Below are positions 42,701 to 51,407 of a DNA stretch of 64,000 nt, in pieces. The notes under the pieces are model-generated. The model made no database searches. It saw only the letters and a list, made by a program, of their open reading frames with translations, and was not told where the DNA came from. A program made the position numbers and the translations under genes. Position 1 is the first letter of the stretch; each line of letters begins with the position of its first letter. This DNA is from Deltaproteobacteria bacterium (GTDB lineage: Bacteria > Myxococcota_A > UBA9160 > UBA4427): positions 1-64,000 of the forward strand of contig JAJDAN010000028.1 in assembly GCA_029261855.1 (NCBI GenBank), written 5' to 3'.

Positions 42701-42895
42701 GACGAGGGTCTCGACCTCTTCCGGGGCCAGACCCGGCGCCTCCGTGAGGATGGTGACGAGCGGTCGGTTGAGGTCTGGAAAGACGTCTACCGGAAGGTCC
42801 CGGATGACGAGAACGCCGTAGACCAGAACGATCACCGAGGCCGCAATGACGAAGAGGCGGTTTCGCAGCGAGAACTCGATCAGGCGGTTCAACAT
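39713..42895 (-). CDS. Heavy-metal efflux RND pump (CzcA/CusA family)
   Basis: An ATG at 42895, two bases after the adaptor gene's stop, gives 1,060 residues with the RND layout of two six-helix halves and two periplasmic loops. The TM4 motif reads GMVVDDAIVDVEN, which is neither the DFG-type of CzcA nor the GAMVDAAIVMVEN of CusA. The Met triad of Cu(I)-transporting CusA is absent (one site reads TATVNILVAPG). A divalent metal is the more likely substrate, but this is inference. It works with the adaptor and channel encoded just upstream. Confidence 0.92.
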   Translation of the reverse strand: MLNRLIEFSLRNRLFVIAASVIVLVYGVLVIRDLPVDVFPDLNRPLVTILTEAPGLAPEEVETLVTWPLETAVNGAPGVLRVRSNSGIGLSILFVEFDWGMDIYRARQLVQERLQLAAEKLPEGAAPFMGPVSSIMGEILLIGVSSRDGTTAPMELRSIADWVIRQRLLTLPGVSQVIPIGGGVRQHQVLADPERMAAYGVSLQDVVDATERSQINTPGGFIASETRESLVRNIARTADLDEIRATVLTVRDGIPIRLGDVADLRIDKQIMRGDAGVDGRPAVMISVQKQPGVDTVALSALVEEALAEIERDLPQDVEVRVLFKQANFIEAAVANVEEAIRDGGIMVVIILFLFLMNVRTTFITLTAIPLSFVTTVIFFDIVGLSINTMTLGGLAVAIGMVVDDAIVDVENVFRRLRENRHAAVPRPVLRVIADASGEIRNSILYATLLVILVFVPLFGLAGIEGRLFAPIGVATIVAMAASFVVSVTVIPALCSYLLPGMKRMETESDSWLVRHLKDFDRRVLLEPALRNPGWSLAATALLVVGSFALYPLMGKEFLPEFNEGTATVNILVAPGTSLEESNRTGAIAERLLLTVLEIDHTGRRTGRAELDEHAEGVHYTEIDVDLRESERSREEILEEIREKLGQIPGTALNVGQPISHRLDHMLSGVRAQVAVKIFGDDLGLLRAKAAEVEVALGRVPGVVDLQIEKQVLIPQVRIEIDRERAQLYGVSAGGMAEELETALNGRVVGQILDGQRTYDLYVWYGEQFRGDIESLAEMLVDTPSGEKVPLALLADVRDAKGPNIINRENVRRRIVISANVSGRDLGSTVADMQTAVTSVDLPAGYSVSFEGQFESQQAATRLIATLSLFTFGVMFLLLYTHFRSVMIVAQVLLNIPLAFIGGLVLTYAMVGTISVATLVGLITLAGIASRNTIMMISHYLHLMEDEGERFDRAMIIRGSLERLVPVTMTALVSGFALVPLVLAAGEPGKEILYPVAVVIIGGLLSSTLLDMAVTPVVFFRFGRKAAEHYLARESGDPLDASPGSGPGNTAEPGSSGQIAS

Positions 42896-42897
42896 GC

Positions 42898-43992
42898 CTA
42901 GCGAGCCTCGGCAGCGGTGCGGGCTCGCCGGCGTTTCCACAGCACCCCAACGGCAATCCCGACGACGACCAGGGCTGCAAGACCCCAGCGCGTAGTGGGT
43001 CCGGTCTCGGTCTCAGGGCGTGGCGCGGTGTCGATCTCGGGAGGAGCGCCCGGCTGCTCGGTCGGCGTGAGGTACTGAAGGGAGTAGTTCCCCTCGTCGA
43101 CGACGCGCTCGCCGGGAGAGAGCCCCTCCACTACCTCGACGAAGCGGTCATTGGAAACGCCGAGCAGGAGGGGGCGGCGCTCGAAGAGCTCGTCGTTCTC
43201 CTCGTCCTGCACGAACACGTAGAGCCGCCCCGCCTCGCCGAGGACCGCACGCCGCGGGATCGCCAGCGCAAACTCGGCCCCCCCGGTGATCAGGCTGAGA
43301 GTGGTGCGCATGTGCGGTCGCAGCCGGCCGTCCGTGTTGATCACGCGCACGTAGACGGCAAGCGAGCGACTGGCCGGATCGAGCTTGCCCCCGAGCCGCT
43401 CGACCACGCCGTCGAAGAACTCCTCCGGATAGCTCGGGACCCGCACCCGCACTCTCTGACCGATCGAAACCTGACCGATCTGGCCTTCAAAGACGCGACC
43501 GACCGCGAGCACCTCGCTGAGATTGGCCACCTCGAACAGGTGCCGATTCGGCTCCACCTCGTCGCCTACGACGACATGCCGGTCCGTGACCACACCTCCG
43601 ACCGGCGAGCCGTAGCGGGCGCGCGGGGGCGGATCGCCGAGCTGAAGACTCTCGACCTCGACGAGCTGCTGGCCCTTCTCTACGCGCTCTCCCTCTCGGG
43701 CGTAGACTGCCGACACCCGCCCGGGGATGCGACTCGACACGGCCCCCGAGCGGGCAGGGTCGGCCTGGATCTCGCCGATGACGCGGAGAGTCGTCTCGAC
43801 CGAACGCAGCTCGGCCTCCGCGAGCGTCAGCCCCAGATTGCGCTGCGCGACCTCCGAGACTTCGACCGGGCCGGCAACGGGACCCCCACCGGACTCACTG
43901 CCCGGAGCAGCCGCGTGGTCTTCACCCTCGTGTGCGAGGACGGCGCCGGCAAAACTCAACAGGACAGCGCTCGCAAGAAGAATGGACTTCAT
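42898..43992 (-). CDS. RND efflux periplasmic adaptor (CzcB/CusB family)
   Basis: The ATG at 43992 overlaps the outer-membrane channel gene's stop by one base and gives 364 residues. It has a signal peptide (VLAHEGEDHA), lipoyl/hairpin and beta-barrel regions (IPGRVSAVYAREGERVEKGQ), and a C-terminal transmembrane helix (LAALVVVGIAVGVLW), which is unusual for an adaptor. It bridges the inner-membrane pump and the outer-membrane channel. It has no heavy-metal-binding HMBD such as the one in the second system's adaptor. Confidence 0.9.
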   Translation of the reverse strand: MKSILLASAVLLSFAGAVLAHEGEDHAAAPGSESGGGPVAGPVEVSEVAQRNLGLTLAEAELRSVETTLRVIGEIQADPARSGAVSSRIPGRVSAVYAREGERVEKGQQLVEVESLQLGDPPPRARYGSPVGGVVTDRHVVVGDEVEPNRHLFEVANLSEVLAVGRVFEGQIGQVSIGQRVRVRVPSYPEEFFDGVVERLGGKLDPASRSLAVYVRVINTDGRLRPHMRTTLSLITGGAEFALAIPRRAVLGEAGRLYVFVQDEENDELFERRPLLLGVSNDRFVEVVEGLSPGERVVDEGNYSLQYLTPTEQPGAPPEIDTAPRPETETGPTTRWGLAALVVVGIAVGVLWKRRRARTAAEAR

Positions 43993-45296
43993 CACCGACT
44001 TCCTCCCCGGACTCGCGGGTCGTTCAGGTATGGGCTCGTTCCGGCCGCCACTTCCAGCGCGATGTGGGCCTGTCGCAGGTCGCCCAGGAGATCGAGGTAG
44101 AAGGCCCGGCTCTCGTTGTACTGGCGTTGCGCCTGCAGCAGCGCGGCGATGCCCACCAGGCCCTGGCGATAGCCCCGTTCGAGCAACGCCTGCGTGCGAG
44201 TCGCTTCCGGCAGGATCTGGTGGATGTAGGCGTCGACGCTCTCGCGAAGGGTCCGCACACGCGACTCGGCTGCTCGAACCTCTTCCTCGATGCGGAGAAC
44301 CAGCGCCTCCCGAGAGCGCCGCGATCGCCGCAGCTCTGCGGCCGCCGCCGCGACGCGGCCTTGCTGCCGGTTCCAGAGCGGAAGCGGCACGCGCAGGCCG
44401 AAGCGGAGGAGCGAGTCCTCCTCGGTGGCCACCGGACCGTCGAAGACCTGCCGGTCGAACTCGTAGCCGAACCCGACGGTCCAATCCTCCCAGGCCTCCG
44501 CCTGCGCCAGTCTCCGGTCGGCATCGGCTCGCTCGATCTGCTTCGACGCCGCGTCGAGATCGGGGCGTGCAGAGCTGGCGGTGGTGGTCGAGTCAGGAGG
44601 AGCTGCCAGCAGAATCGGACCGGGGTCGATCTCACCGACCGGGGTCAGCGGATCCCGTGGATTGCGCCCCATGAGCCGCGCCAGGCTACCCGCGGCGATC
44701 TCCCGGTCGCGCTTCAAGCGCTGCCCCTCCTGCTCGAGACGCAGACGCTCGATCCGCAGCAGACCTACCTCGGCGGCGGACGCCTCGGCGGCGGCGAAAC
44801 GTCCCTCGGTCGCCTGCTCGACCTCGAGAACCGACGCGGTCAGTTGACGATTGACGACGCGCTGCTCATCGAGCGTTCGGACCCGGTAGAACGCACTCTC
44901 GACGTCGGCGATCAGGCGCCGCACGAAGTCATGCACCTCGGCTTCCGCGATCGCCACGCCCTGCGAGGCCACGTCCTTCTCGCGGGCCAGGCGCGCGGTG
45001 ACTGGGAAGCGCTGCGCGAGGCCCACTGAAGCGGCCCGCTCGCCCGCGGACTCGAAGGCGAAGTCGTCCGCGTACGCGACTTCCAGCTCGGGGTTCTCGA
45101 GCCTACCGGCTTGCAGCCGAAGACCTCGCGCGACGTCGATCGTGGCGCGTGCCGCCTGAAGATCGCGATTGCCAGCAATCGCCTCGCGCACCGCGTCGTC
45201 GGCCGAGAAGGCGCGCGATGATGTCTCAGAACTCGCAGGGGCCGAAGCCCCGAAGATCAGCGCGGCCGCGAGGGCTGCGCTCGAAAGCAGTCGCAT
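43992..45296 (-). CDS. Outer-membrane efflux channel (CzcC/TolC family)
   Basis: This 434-residue protein starts after GGAGGTCCT. It has a signal peptide and two long coiled-coil halves characteristic of TolC-like channels (for example DVESAFYRVRTLDEQRVV and QGLVGIAALLQAQRQYNES). With the adaptor and pump it forms a tripartite metal efflux system. It is the first structural gene of the operon, after the small His-rich leader protein. Confidence 0.9.
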   Translation of the reverse strand: MRLLSSAALAAALIFGASAPASSETSSRAFSADDAVREAIAGNRDLQAARATIDVARGLRLQAGRLENPELEVAYADDFAFESAGERAASVGLAQRFPVTARLAREKDVASQGVAIAEAEVHDFVRRLIADVESAFYRVRTLDEQRVVNRQLTASVLEVEQATEGRFAAAEASAAEVGLLRIERLRLEQEGQRLKRDREIAAGSLARLMGRNPRDPLTPVGEIDPGPILLAAPPDSTTTASSARPDLDAASKQIERADADRRLAQAEAWEDWTVGFGYEFDRQVFDGPVATEEDSLLRFGLRVPLPLWNRQQGRVAAAAAELRRSRRSREALVLRIEEEVRAAESRVRTLRESVDAYIHQILPEATRTQALLERGYRQGLVGIAALLQAQRQYNESRAFYLDLLGDLRQAHIALEVAAGTSPYLNDPRVRGGSR

Positions 45297-45369
45297 AGGA
45301 CCTCCAGGTTCGGGAGTGCCCCGAATTTCTCCGGGGAGCGCCTGTGAAAGGCGTCGAACCTGGCGGTGC

Positions 45370-45831
45370 TCAGATCAGTAGCGGTCGGCGTGTCCGCGAG
45401 TAGGGAAGATTCGGAGGTTCACGGAGCCGAATTCGCGCGCGACGCTGGACCACCGCGACCTGGGGTCGCGCCTCGCGAAGAGCCGGAAGCACGAAGGCGA
45501 CCCACTTCGGACGAGGCTGAGGGTTGCTCGTCAGGGCGGCGCCGGTCGGCGCAGCCTCGCCATCGTCACAGCAGATCGGTTCGGACGGGTCGTTGCCGGG
45601 AGATGCGGGGTGTCCAGCCCCCCTGGCGGCCTCGCGGTGATGCGCGGCGGGGTGATGCTCTTCCGACGCGTGAGCATGCGAGTGCGCGTGACCGCGGCCC
45701 TGGGATGCCTGTGTCTGCTCGTGCGACGTCGAGGAGTGGGGAGCACATTCGGCGCCGCCGCTGGGCAGGAGCCAGCAGATCGTCAGCACCGAAAGTATCC
45801 ACGCGCGGCTTCGCATCTCGTCAGAGTCCAT
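45370..45831 (-). CDS. Small His-rich secreted protein (CzcI/CopL-like)
   Basis: This is a 153-residue frame from ATG 45831, or 148 residues from ATG 45816, which suits the signal peptide better. After the signal comes a His-rich stretch (GHAHSHAHASEEHHPAAHH), a Cys pair (ICCDDG) and a C-terminus PPNLPYSRTRRP like that of CopL/CzcI proteins. Such proteins often sit first in metal-efflux operons and bind metal or modulate expression. The call rests on composition and context. Confidence 0.6.
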   Translation of the reverse strand: MDSDEMRSRAWILSVLTICWLLPSGGAECAPHSSTSHEQTQASQGRGHAHSHAHASEEHHPAAHHREAARGAGHPASPGNDPSEPICCDDGEAAPTGAALTSNPQPRPKWVAFVLPALREARPQVAVVQRRARIRLREPPNLPYSRTRRPLLI

Positions 45832-46029
45832 CGTCCGCCGCCCCAGGCGGCTTGAGTGGGCCACATACCCGGCCCGATCGGGCTCGCTCAACATGCGTAC
45901 AGTCGACGTCCCGAGTGTCGGAACATCTCGACGAGATCGCGGAAGTGGGCCGCCGCCTCAAGCAGATCGACCGACCGGGACCCGCGTGACCGCGTCCTGA
46001 AGCGTCGCCCCCAGGAAGCGACCCGGGAG

Positions 46030-46974
46030 TCACCGCAAGACTCCGGATTCCCGCAACTCCTGTGAGAGGCGTGTTGCCTCGCGGAGCTGCTCTTCGCTCA
46101 GCTTCGCCTCGAGGTCTTTGCGTAGCTCTCTTGCCTCGGGGACCCTGGCCTCCGCCAGGCTCGCCCAGACATAGGCGCGTACGGGATCCTGCCTCACACC
46201 ACGCCCCTGTTCGTAGGCGAAAGCCAGCGCCGCCTCGGCAAGGTGGTTGCCCGCGCTTGCGGCTTCCCGGTACCAGCGGAGGGCCTCGGCTTCATCCCGC
46301 TGAACGCCCTCGCCACTCGCGTACATGTGGCCGAGATGAAGCTGCGCCGCCGCCTCTCCGCCTGCGGCCGCCTCGTGGAACCAGAGGACCGCGCCGGCCT
46401 CATCACCGGGGACGCCGATTCCCCACGGATACATGTGGCCGATGTTGCTTCCGGCGTCCCGATGGCCGTGGTTGCGAGGCTCTTTGATCCACCTCAACGT
46501 GCGCTCATCGTCGGCCATCGATTCGGTGTACCCGAACATGTGGCCGAGATGCGGCTGCATCCGCGGGTCCCAGCCCTCGACCGATTTCCGATACCACTCG
46601 AGGGCGAGGCCGTCGTCCCTCTCGACGCCGTGCCCGAAGACGTACATCACCGCGAGGTTCCTCTGCGCTTCGGGGTTCCCCGCCTCTGCGGCCGTCCGGT
46701 ACCAGCGCACGGCCTCGCCGTCGTCGATGGTGACTCCATCGCCGTGTGCATAGACGTTCCCCAAACGGACCTGAGCCTCAGAACTCCCCCCTGTGGCGTC
46801 TTCGAGAAGGCGACTCACTGAGTCCGGAGTCAACCTCGCGGCGGCCTCACCCTGAACCTGACGTGGTCCGAGATGCTCCGAGGTACCGGGGGCGGAGGGG
46901 GCTCCGGTACAGCCCAGAGCCAGGCTCAGGACGGCGGGTATCGCTGCGATTCGTCTCGGCTGTCGCCAGGGCAT
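46030..46974 (-). CDS. Sel1-repeat lipoprotein
   Basis: This 314-residue protein has a lipobox (LALGC, near residue 22) and about five to six Sel1-type repeats of about 36 residues, for example AQVRLGNVYAHGDGV, AQRNLAVMYVFGHGV and AQLHLGHMYASGEGV. Sel1 repeats are TPR-like scaffolds for protein binding. The protein is likely periplasmic or outer-membrane anchored. It is separated from the His-rich leader gene by about 200 bases and may not share its promoter. Confidence 0.88.
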   Translation of the reverse strand: MPWRQPRRIAAIPAVLSLALGCTGAPSAPGTSEHLGPRQVQGEAAARLTPDSVSRLLEDATGGSSEAQVRLGNVYAHGDGVTIDDGEAVRWYRTAAEAGNPEAQRNLAVMYVFGHGVERDDGLALEWYRKSVEGWDPRMQPHLGHMFGYTESMADDERTLRWIKEPRNHGHRDAGSNIGHMYPWGIGVPGDEAGAVLWFHEAAAGGEAAAQLHLGHMYASGEGVQRDEAEALRWYREAASAGNHLAEAALAFAYEQGRGVRQDPVRAYVWASLAEARVPEARELRKDLEAKLSEEQLREATRLSQELRESGVLR

Positions 46975-47047
46975 TCAACGGCTCCCCAGTCAATACTTGC
47001 TATCGGAGGACTACGGCCGGAAACCGGTTGGGTGACCGCGAACCCGA

Positions 47048-47935
47048 TCAGCTCGCCAGGGCCGTCAGGGAGGACGCAATGAGGTTCGATACGTCGATCC
47101 CGTTCGTTGGATGGGGCACGCTGTTCGTCGTCACGATGCGACCGGCGCCCGCGGCGACCAGCTCGGAATGCGCCGTTCCCGCGAAGATTCCGTGCACGCC
47201 GACACAGACAGGGGGAGGTAGGCCTGCCACCGCTAGACAGCGGACGGCCTGGACCATCGTCCGGCCGGAGGACACGATGTCGTCCAGAACAACCGGCGTC
47301 CGGTCCCGGTAGCCGCCGACATCCGGGAGGGAGATCTCGACATCGCGATCTCCACGCCGGAGCTTCGTCGACACCACGTAGGGCGAGCGACTCGGCCGCG
47401 CGACATCCGCGACCCACTGCGCACTCTCCTCGTCCGGCCCAACGAGCAAGGGACGCTCTACGTTCGCCGCGATCCATGAGGCGAGAAGCGGCGCTGCGTG
47501 CAGGACCCAGGTCCGGATGCGGTAGAGCTCTCCCAACGTGCGATACCGGTGCAAGTGGGGATCGAGCGTCACGAGCCAGTCGAAGCGCGAGGAGAGGAGG
47601 TCGGCGAAGATCCGCGAGGTGACTGCTTCGCCGTCCTGAAACCGGCGGTCCTGGCGCATGTACGCGAGGTAGGGCGCAACGAGCCCGACCCGAGCCGCAC
47701 CGAATTCGCGCACGGTATCGGCGGCAAAGAGGAGCGGCAGCAGCTTGGCATCCGGCCGGTCGAGTGTGCACACGAGGAAGACATTCTTGCGGCAGCAATC
47801 TGCCTGTACACGCAGGTAGGTCTCTCCGTCCGGGAAGGTCCGGGTTCCCAGGGACGCCACTTCCCAGCGCGTTCTTTGCGCGAGGCTAGCGGCGAGCGGC
47901 TCGTTGCCCGGCAGCGGTAGAACGAGGGAGGTCAC
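47048..47935 (-). CDS. Ribose-phosphate pyrophosphokinase-like protein
   Basis: This 295-residue protein has the PRPP-synthetase motifs: FPDGETYLRV (ATP/Mg), PYLAYMRQDRRFQDGE, a catalytic-loop STKLRRGD and the PRPP-binding VVLDDIVSSGRTM. Standard enzymes make PRPP from ribose 5-phosphate and ATP. It is shorter than the usual 310-residue PrsA and its GTG start overlaps the phosphorylase stop by 4 bases. Such a pairing suggests nucleotide salvage rather than general PRPP supply. Confidence 0.88.
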   Translation of the reverse strand: MTSLVLPLPGNEPLAASLAQRTRWEVASLGTRTFPDGETYLRVQADCCRKNVFLVCTLDRPDAKLLPLLFAADTVREFGAARVGLVAPYLAYMRQDRRFQDGEAVTSRIFADLLSSRFDWLVTLDPHLHRYRTLGELYRIRTWVLHAAPLLASWIAANVERPLLVGPDEESAQWVADVARPSRSPYVVSTKLRRGDRDVEISLPDVGGYRDRTPVVLDDIVSSGRTMVQAVRCLAVAGLPPPVCVGVHGIFAGTAHSELVAAGAGRIVTTNSVPHPTNGIDVSNLIASSLTALAS

Positions 47936-49437
47936 GGACCGGTCGTCATTCGCAGGAGGTCCCGATTCGCGTCGAAGAAGCTCCGCGCGTATGCGAGCTC
48001 CCCGGGAGTCTCGGCGTGGAGCTCGAACAGGGTTTGCCCCACCTGGACCTCGTCACCGAGTCTCGCGAGGAGCCGGATTCCGGCCGCTGGCGAGCTCGGC
48101 GCGCCGGCGAGCTTCGCGGCACGAGCCAAGCGCCGATTGTCGATCGCCGAGATTGTGCCCCCAGCGGAAGCAAGGAAATCCCAGCGATGCCCCGAGACGG
48201 GCGGCTCTCTCATCCCGCCCTGTGCCTCGAGGATCGCCTGGAGCTTTCGCCAGGCGATCCCGCTCTGGAGAGTTTCCTCGGCCAGGGCGCCACCGGCACC
48301 GCGCGGGCAGTGTGCGACCGCTTCGAGCACCTCACCCGCGAGCGTGACAGCACGCCGCCGCAGGTCTTCGGGCGCGTCCGCGTCGCAGCGCATGACAGCG
48401 AGTACGTCCCGTGCCTCGAGTGCGGGACCAATTCCGCGACCGACGGGTTGGCTGCCGTCGGTCAGCACGACCCGCAGCTCGAGCCCGAACTCTCGCGCGA
48501 CCTGAGTCAGCAGTCGGCTCAGGGCACTCGCAGCGATCGGATCGCGCACCTTCGCCGAAGGGCCGACGGGAATGTCGATCACCACATGTGTCGACCCCGC
48601 CGCCACCTTCTTGGAAAGGATCGATGCGACGAGCTGGGCTTCACTGTCGATATCGAGCGCTCGCTCGACGCGGATCAGGGTGTCATCGACCGGGCTGAGC
48701 TGGACCGAGCCACCCCAGACGAGACAGCCTCCGTGGCGATCCACGACATTCCTCATCGCGGAGAGATCGAGGTTCACCGGGGCCATCGTCGCCACGGTAT
48801 CGGCCGTCCCCGCCGGAGAGGTGATCGCGCGCGAGGATGTCTTCGGGATGCACACGCCCCGTGCCGCGACGATCGCGACCACGATCGGGGTCGTTCGGTT
48901 CCCGGGGAGACCGCCCACGCAATGCTTGTCCGCAACCACTTCGCGATCCCAGTGGAGTCGCTCTCCCACGGCGACCATCTCGTGCGTCAGCGCCACGACC
49001 TCTCGCATGGTCATTCCGGCAGAGGTGCAGGCGGTGAGAAGGGCGGCGATCTCGACGTCGGTATAGCGACCCGCAGCGATATCGTTCACGATCGCAGCGA
49101 TGTCCTCGGCCTCGAGTGTCCGGCCGTGGATCTTGGCGCGGACGGGTCGCAAGGAGGCGACCGTAGGCGCATGAGAGAAACGGGCCGTCGGCCGGGGCCG
49201 GTTCGCCAGCCGCTCCCATGCAGACTCCGATAGCCCGGCCTCGCCCGGCTTCAGCAATTCCCCGCGCACCACGTTGAGGGTTGCCAGTCCAGACGCCTCG
49301 TCCGTTTCGATCAGAACACGCGAGTGCGCGGTGAACCCCTCGGACCGACAAACGTCGCAGTCGGAACGCATGTACACGACGGGCTCCTGGTGAGTGTCGA
49401 TCCCGAGGCGAACCAAACGCAGTCGCTGTCCTGCCAT
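47932..49437 (-). CDS. AMP/thymidine phosphorylase family protein (NMP phosphorylase-like)
   Basis: This 501-residue protein has an extra N-terminal domain (about 1-90), as in archaeal AMP phosphorylases, then a phosphorylase core with KHCVGGLPGNRTTPIV (VGGxPGN rather than the TGGVGD of thymidine phosphorylase) and SRAITSPAGTADTVATM. The C-terminal domain holds a QVGQTLFELH hairpin. AMP phosphorylase releases a base and makes ribose 1,5-bisphosphate. It starts upstream of the PRPP-synthetase-like gene and both are likely in one transcript. Confidence 0.87.
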   Translation of the reverse strand: MAGQRLRLVRLGIDTHQEPVVYMRSDCDVCRSEGFTAHSRVLIETDEASGLATLNVVRGELLKPGEAGLSESAWERLANRPRPTARFSHAPTVASLRPVRAKIHGRTLEAEDIAAIVNDIAAGRYTDVEIAALLTACTSAGMTMREVVALTHEMVAVGERLHWDREVVADKHCVGGLPGNRTTPIVVAIVAARGVCIPKTSSRAITSPAGTADTVATMAPVNLDLSAMRNVVDRHGGCLVWGGSVQLSPVDDTLIRVERALDIDSEAQLVASILSKKVAAGSTHVVIDIPVGPSAKVRDPIAASALSRLLTQVAREFGLELRVVLTDGSQPVGRGIGPALEARDVLAVMRCDADAPEDLRRRAVTLAGEVLEAVAHCPRGAGGALAEETLQSGIAWRKLQAILEAQGGMREPPVSGHRWDFLASAGGTISAIDNRRLARAAKLAGAPSSPAAGIRLLARLGDEVQVGQTLFELHAETPGELAYARSFFDANRDLLRMTTGP

Positions 49438-49554
49438 CGCTCGGGACTACGTGTGAGACCAAGCCAGGGTGACGTCCGCCCCAGGCCCGACTCGCCGCGA
49501 GGGCCCTGATGCCAGCGCGATGTCACCTCGGCGTCCCCGGGCCCGTATCGCCGG

Positions 49555-50001
49555 ATGATGGGACCCATGCGCCGTCATCGAACCAGCCAATTGGGGGTAT
49601 CCGTAGCGCTCGCCCTGTCGATTGGACTCGCGATCGCCGTGGCTTCGCGCGAGACAGAACCCGAACGAGTACAACGTCTGGGCGCGGCTCTTTACGACCG
49701 GCACTGTGGCTCCTGCCACGGCGCCGAGCTGGAGGGCGAGGCGAACTGGAAGATGCGGCTTCCCGACGGTAGCTATCCCGCGCCTCCCCACGACGCCAAC
49801 GGTCACACATGGCACCACGACGACGAGTACCTGTTCTCCGTCACCCGGGACGGAGGTCGGCCGAGGGGACCCGACTGGCCGAGCGGAATGCCCGGCTTCC
49901 GCCAAAGCCTGACGGACCAGGAGATCCGGTCGATTCTCGCGTTCATCAAGAGCACCTGGCCGGATCCGATCCGGGCGAGTCAGGCGAAACGAAATCGCTA
50001 G
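49555..50001 (+). CDS. Monohaem c-type cytochrome
   Basis: This 148-residue protein has an N-terminal signal (VSVALALSIGLAIAV), one CGSCH haem site near 52-56 and a distal Met region (PSGMPGFRQSLTD). It is a class I cytochrome c of the periplasm, probably an electron shuttle. ATG 49555 is used; ATG 49567 is an alternative with a better signal peptide. It is divergent from the phosphorylase gene with 117 bases between starts. Confidence 0.85.
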   Translation: MMGPMRRHRTSQLGVSVALALSIGLAIAVASRETEPERVQRLGAALYDRHCGSCHGAELEGEANWKMRLPDGSYPAPPHDANGHTWHHDDEYLFSVTRDGGRPRGPDWPSGMPGFRQSLTDQEIRSILAFIKSTWPDPIRASQAKRNR

Positions 50002-50018
50002 ACATGCGGGGGCCTGCC

Positions 50019-50600
50019 ATGGCACGGCGACGCGTCGCGCTCCGATCACTCGCCTTCTGGGCCGCGCTCTCCACGCTCTTCGTCTGGACGGCTTGCACCG
50101 CTGGGCGCCTGCCCGTCGAGTACTCGGAGTATCGGGAAACGGAGAACTTCGACAACTACCGGTACTTCGCCGTGCTCGAGGCTGGCTCGGAAAGCCAGCA
50201 ACGGACGCAGCCCGAGGAGCACGAACTTCACCAGTTGATCCAACGCGCCCTTCTCGAAGAGCTGGGGCGCCAGGGGTATACGCTTGCCTCTAGGGAGAGC
50301 CCTGACTTTCTGGTCGCCTTTCACTGCCGCACGCGAGAAGAGCTGCACACGAGCTTTGTCGATCAGGCGTGGTATTTCGAGGGTGACGACGTGATCGCCA
50401 AGCCGATCACTCCTCGTCGCGTCGTCTCGACGATTCGAAGGGGCTCGGTCGTCGTCGACTTCCTCAGCCCTGACCGTCGCCGCACCTGGCGCGGTGTCGC
50501 ACGGGGCAGCATTTCTCCGGATGCGACCCGTGACGATCTCGAGCGGATCGTTGCCCGCTCGATTCGCGAGATCCTCGCCGAGTTCCCACCGCCCCCGTAG
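50019..50600 (+). CDS. DUF4136-like lipoprotein
   Basis: This 193-residue protein (ATG 50019; ATG 50004 is possible) has a signal peptide with lipobox VWTAC. The conserved pattern of a Phe/Tyr-rich strand (NYRYFAVLE), IQRALLEELGRQGY and SPDFLVAFHC fits the DUF4136 family of envelope lipoproteins. The function of the family is unknown. It follows the cytochrome gene by 17 bases. Confidence 0.72.
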   Translation: MARRRVALRSLAFWAALSTLFVWTACTAGRLPVEYSEYRETENFDNYRYFAVLEAGSESQQRTQPEEHELHQLIQRALLEELGRQGYTLASRESPDFLVAFHCRTREELHTSFVDQAWYFEGDDVIAKPITPRRVVSTIRRGSVVVDFLSPDRRRTWRGVARGSISPDATRDDLERIVARSIREILAEFPPPP

Positions 50601-50678
50601 CCCCGGCAGCGGGCTCCGGGAGCCTTTGAGAGTCACGACGAGCACGGTCGTCCGTACTGCAAGAGGAGGCGGAGATCC

Positions 50679-51374
50679 ATGGACGCGAAGATCAAACGAC
50701 TGGTGCTTCTCTCCCTGACCCTGGCGGTGCTCATCACGCTCGGCGCGTGCGGCCAGTTCGGCGGAGGCACGGCCCCGGATGACATGAGTGCCGAAGAACA
50801 CCGGCGGCACTCGGATGAGCATCAGACCCGCGCGCGTGACCACGAAGACCGCTACGACCCGGACGTCCTCGTCGAGGCCTACCCGGGTGCGCCGGGGTGG
50901 GGGGACGAGTATGCCAACCGGTATCGCGGCGACTACTACTGGGATGACCGGAGCTACAACCCGACGGCTCGCCACCTGGCACATGCGAACCGGCACGAGG
51001 GCCACGCGCGCGAGCACCTTGCGGCCGCGCAGGCCCTCGAGCAGTTCGAGGAAGCGCAGTGTCGTTCGTTTCCGCCCGAGACTCGAGCGGTGTGTCCACT
51101 GATCGACCAGGTCGCGGCAGTCGAGGACATCGAAGGTGGCAGCCGGATCCGCTTCGTCGACGGCGTCGACGTCAACGCGGCCGTCGCCCATCTCCGCTGT
51201 CACCTGGCGTTCGCCCGCTCGCAGGCTCGCTCGGGGATGGAGACCTGCCCACTGTATCTCGAAGACGTGCAGATCCTGCGGGTCGGGATCGGGCCGGAGG
51301 TCGATCTCGTGACAGGTCAGCGAGGCGATGTCGCGGACCTTCGGAGCCGGCTTCATGACCACGTTGCACCGTGA
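50679..51374 (+). CDS. Hypothetical His-rich lipoprotein
   Basis: This 231-residue protein starts after AGAGGAGGCGGA and has a lipobox (TLGAC). A His/Asp-rich region (EEHRRHSDEHQ, ARHLAHANRHEGHAREH) could bind metal. The C-terminal part contains several Cys and a RIRFVDGVDVNAAV segment. I recognise no family. The frame continues open past its TGA directly into the next membrane-protein gene, which suggests close coupling. Confidence 0.68.
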   Translation: MDAKIKRLVLLSLTLAVLITLGACGQFGGGTAPDDMSAEEHRRHSDEHQTRARDHEDRYDPDVLVEAYPGAPGWGDEYANRYRGDYYWDDRSYNPTARHLAHANRHEGHAREHLAAAQALEQFEEAQCRSFPPETRAVCPLIDQVAAVEDIEGGSRIRFVDGVDVNAAVAHLRCHLAFARSQARSGMETCPLYLEDVQILRVGIGPEVDLVTGQRGDVADLRSRLHDHVAP

Positions 51375-51407
51375 CCGGTCGCAAGAGCGGCCATCAGGGC
51401 TTCGAAG

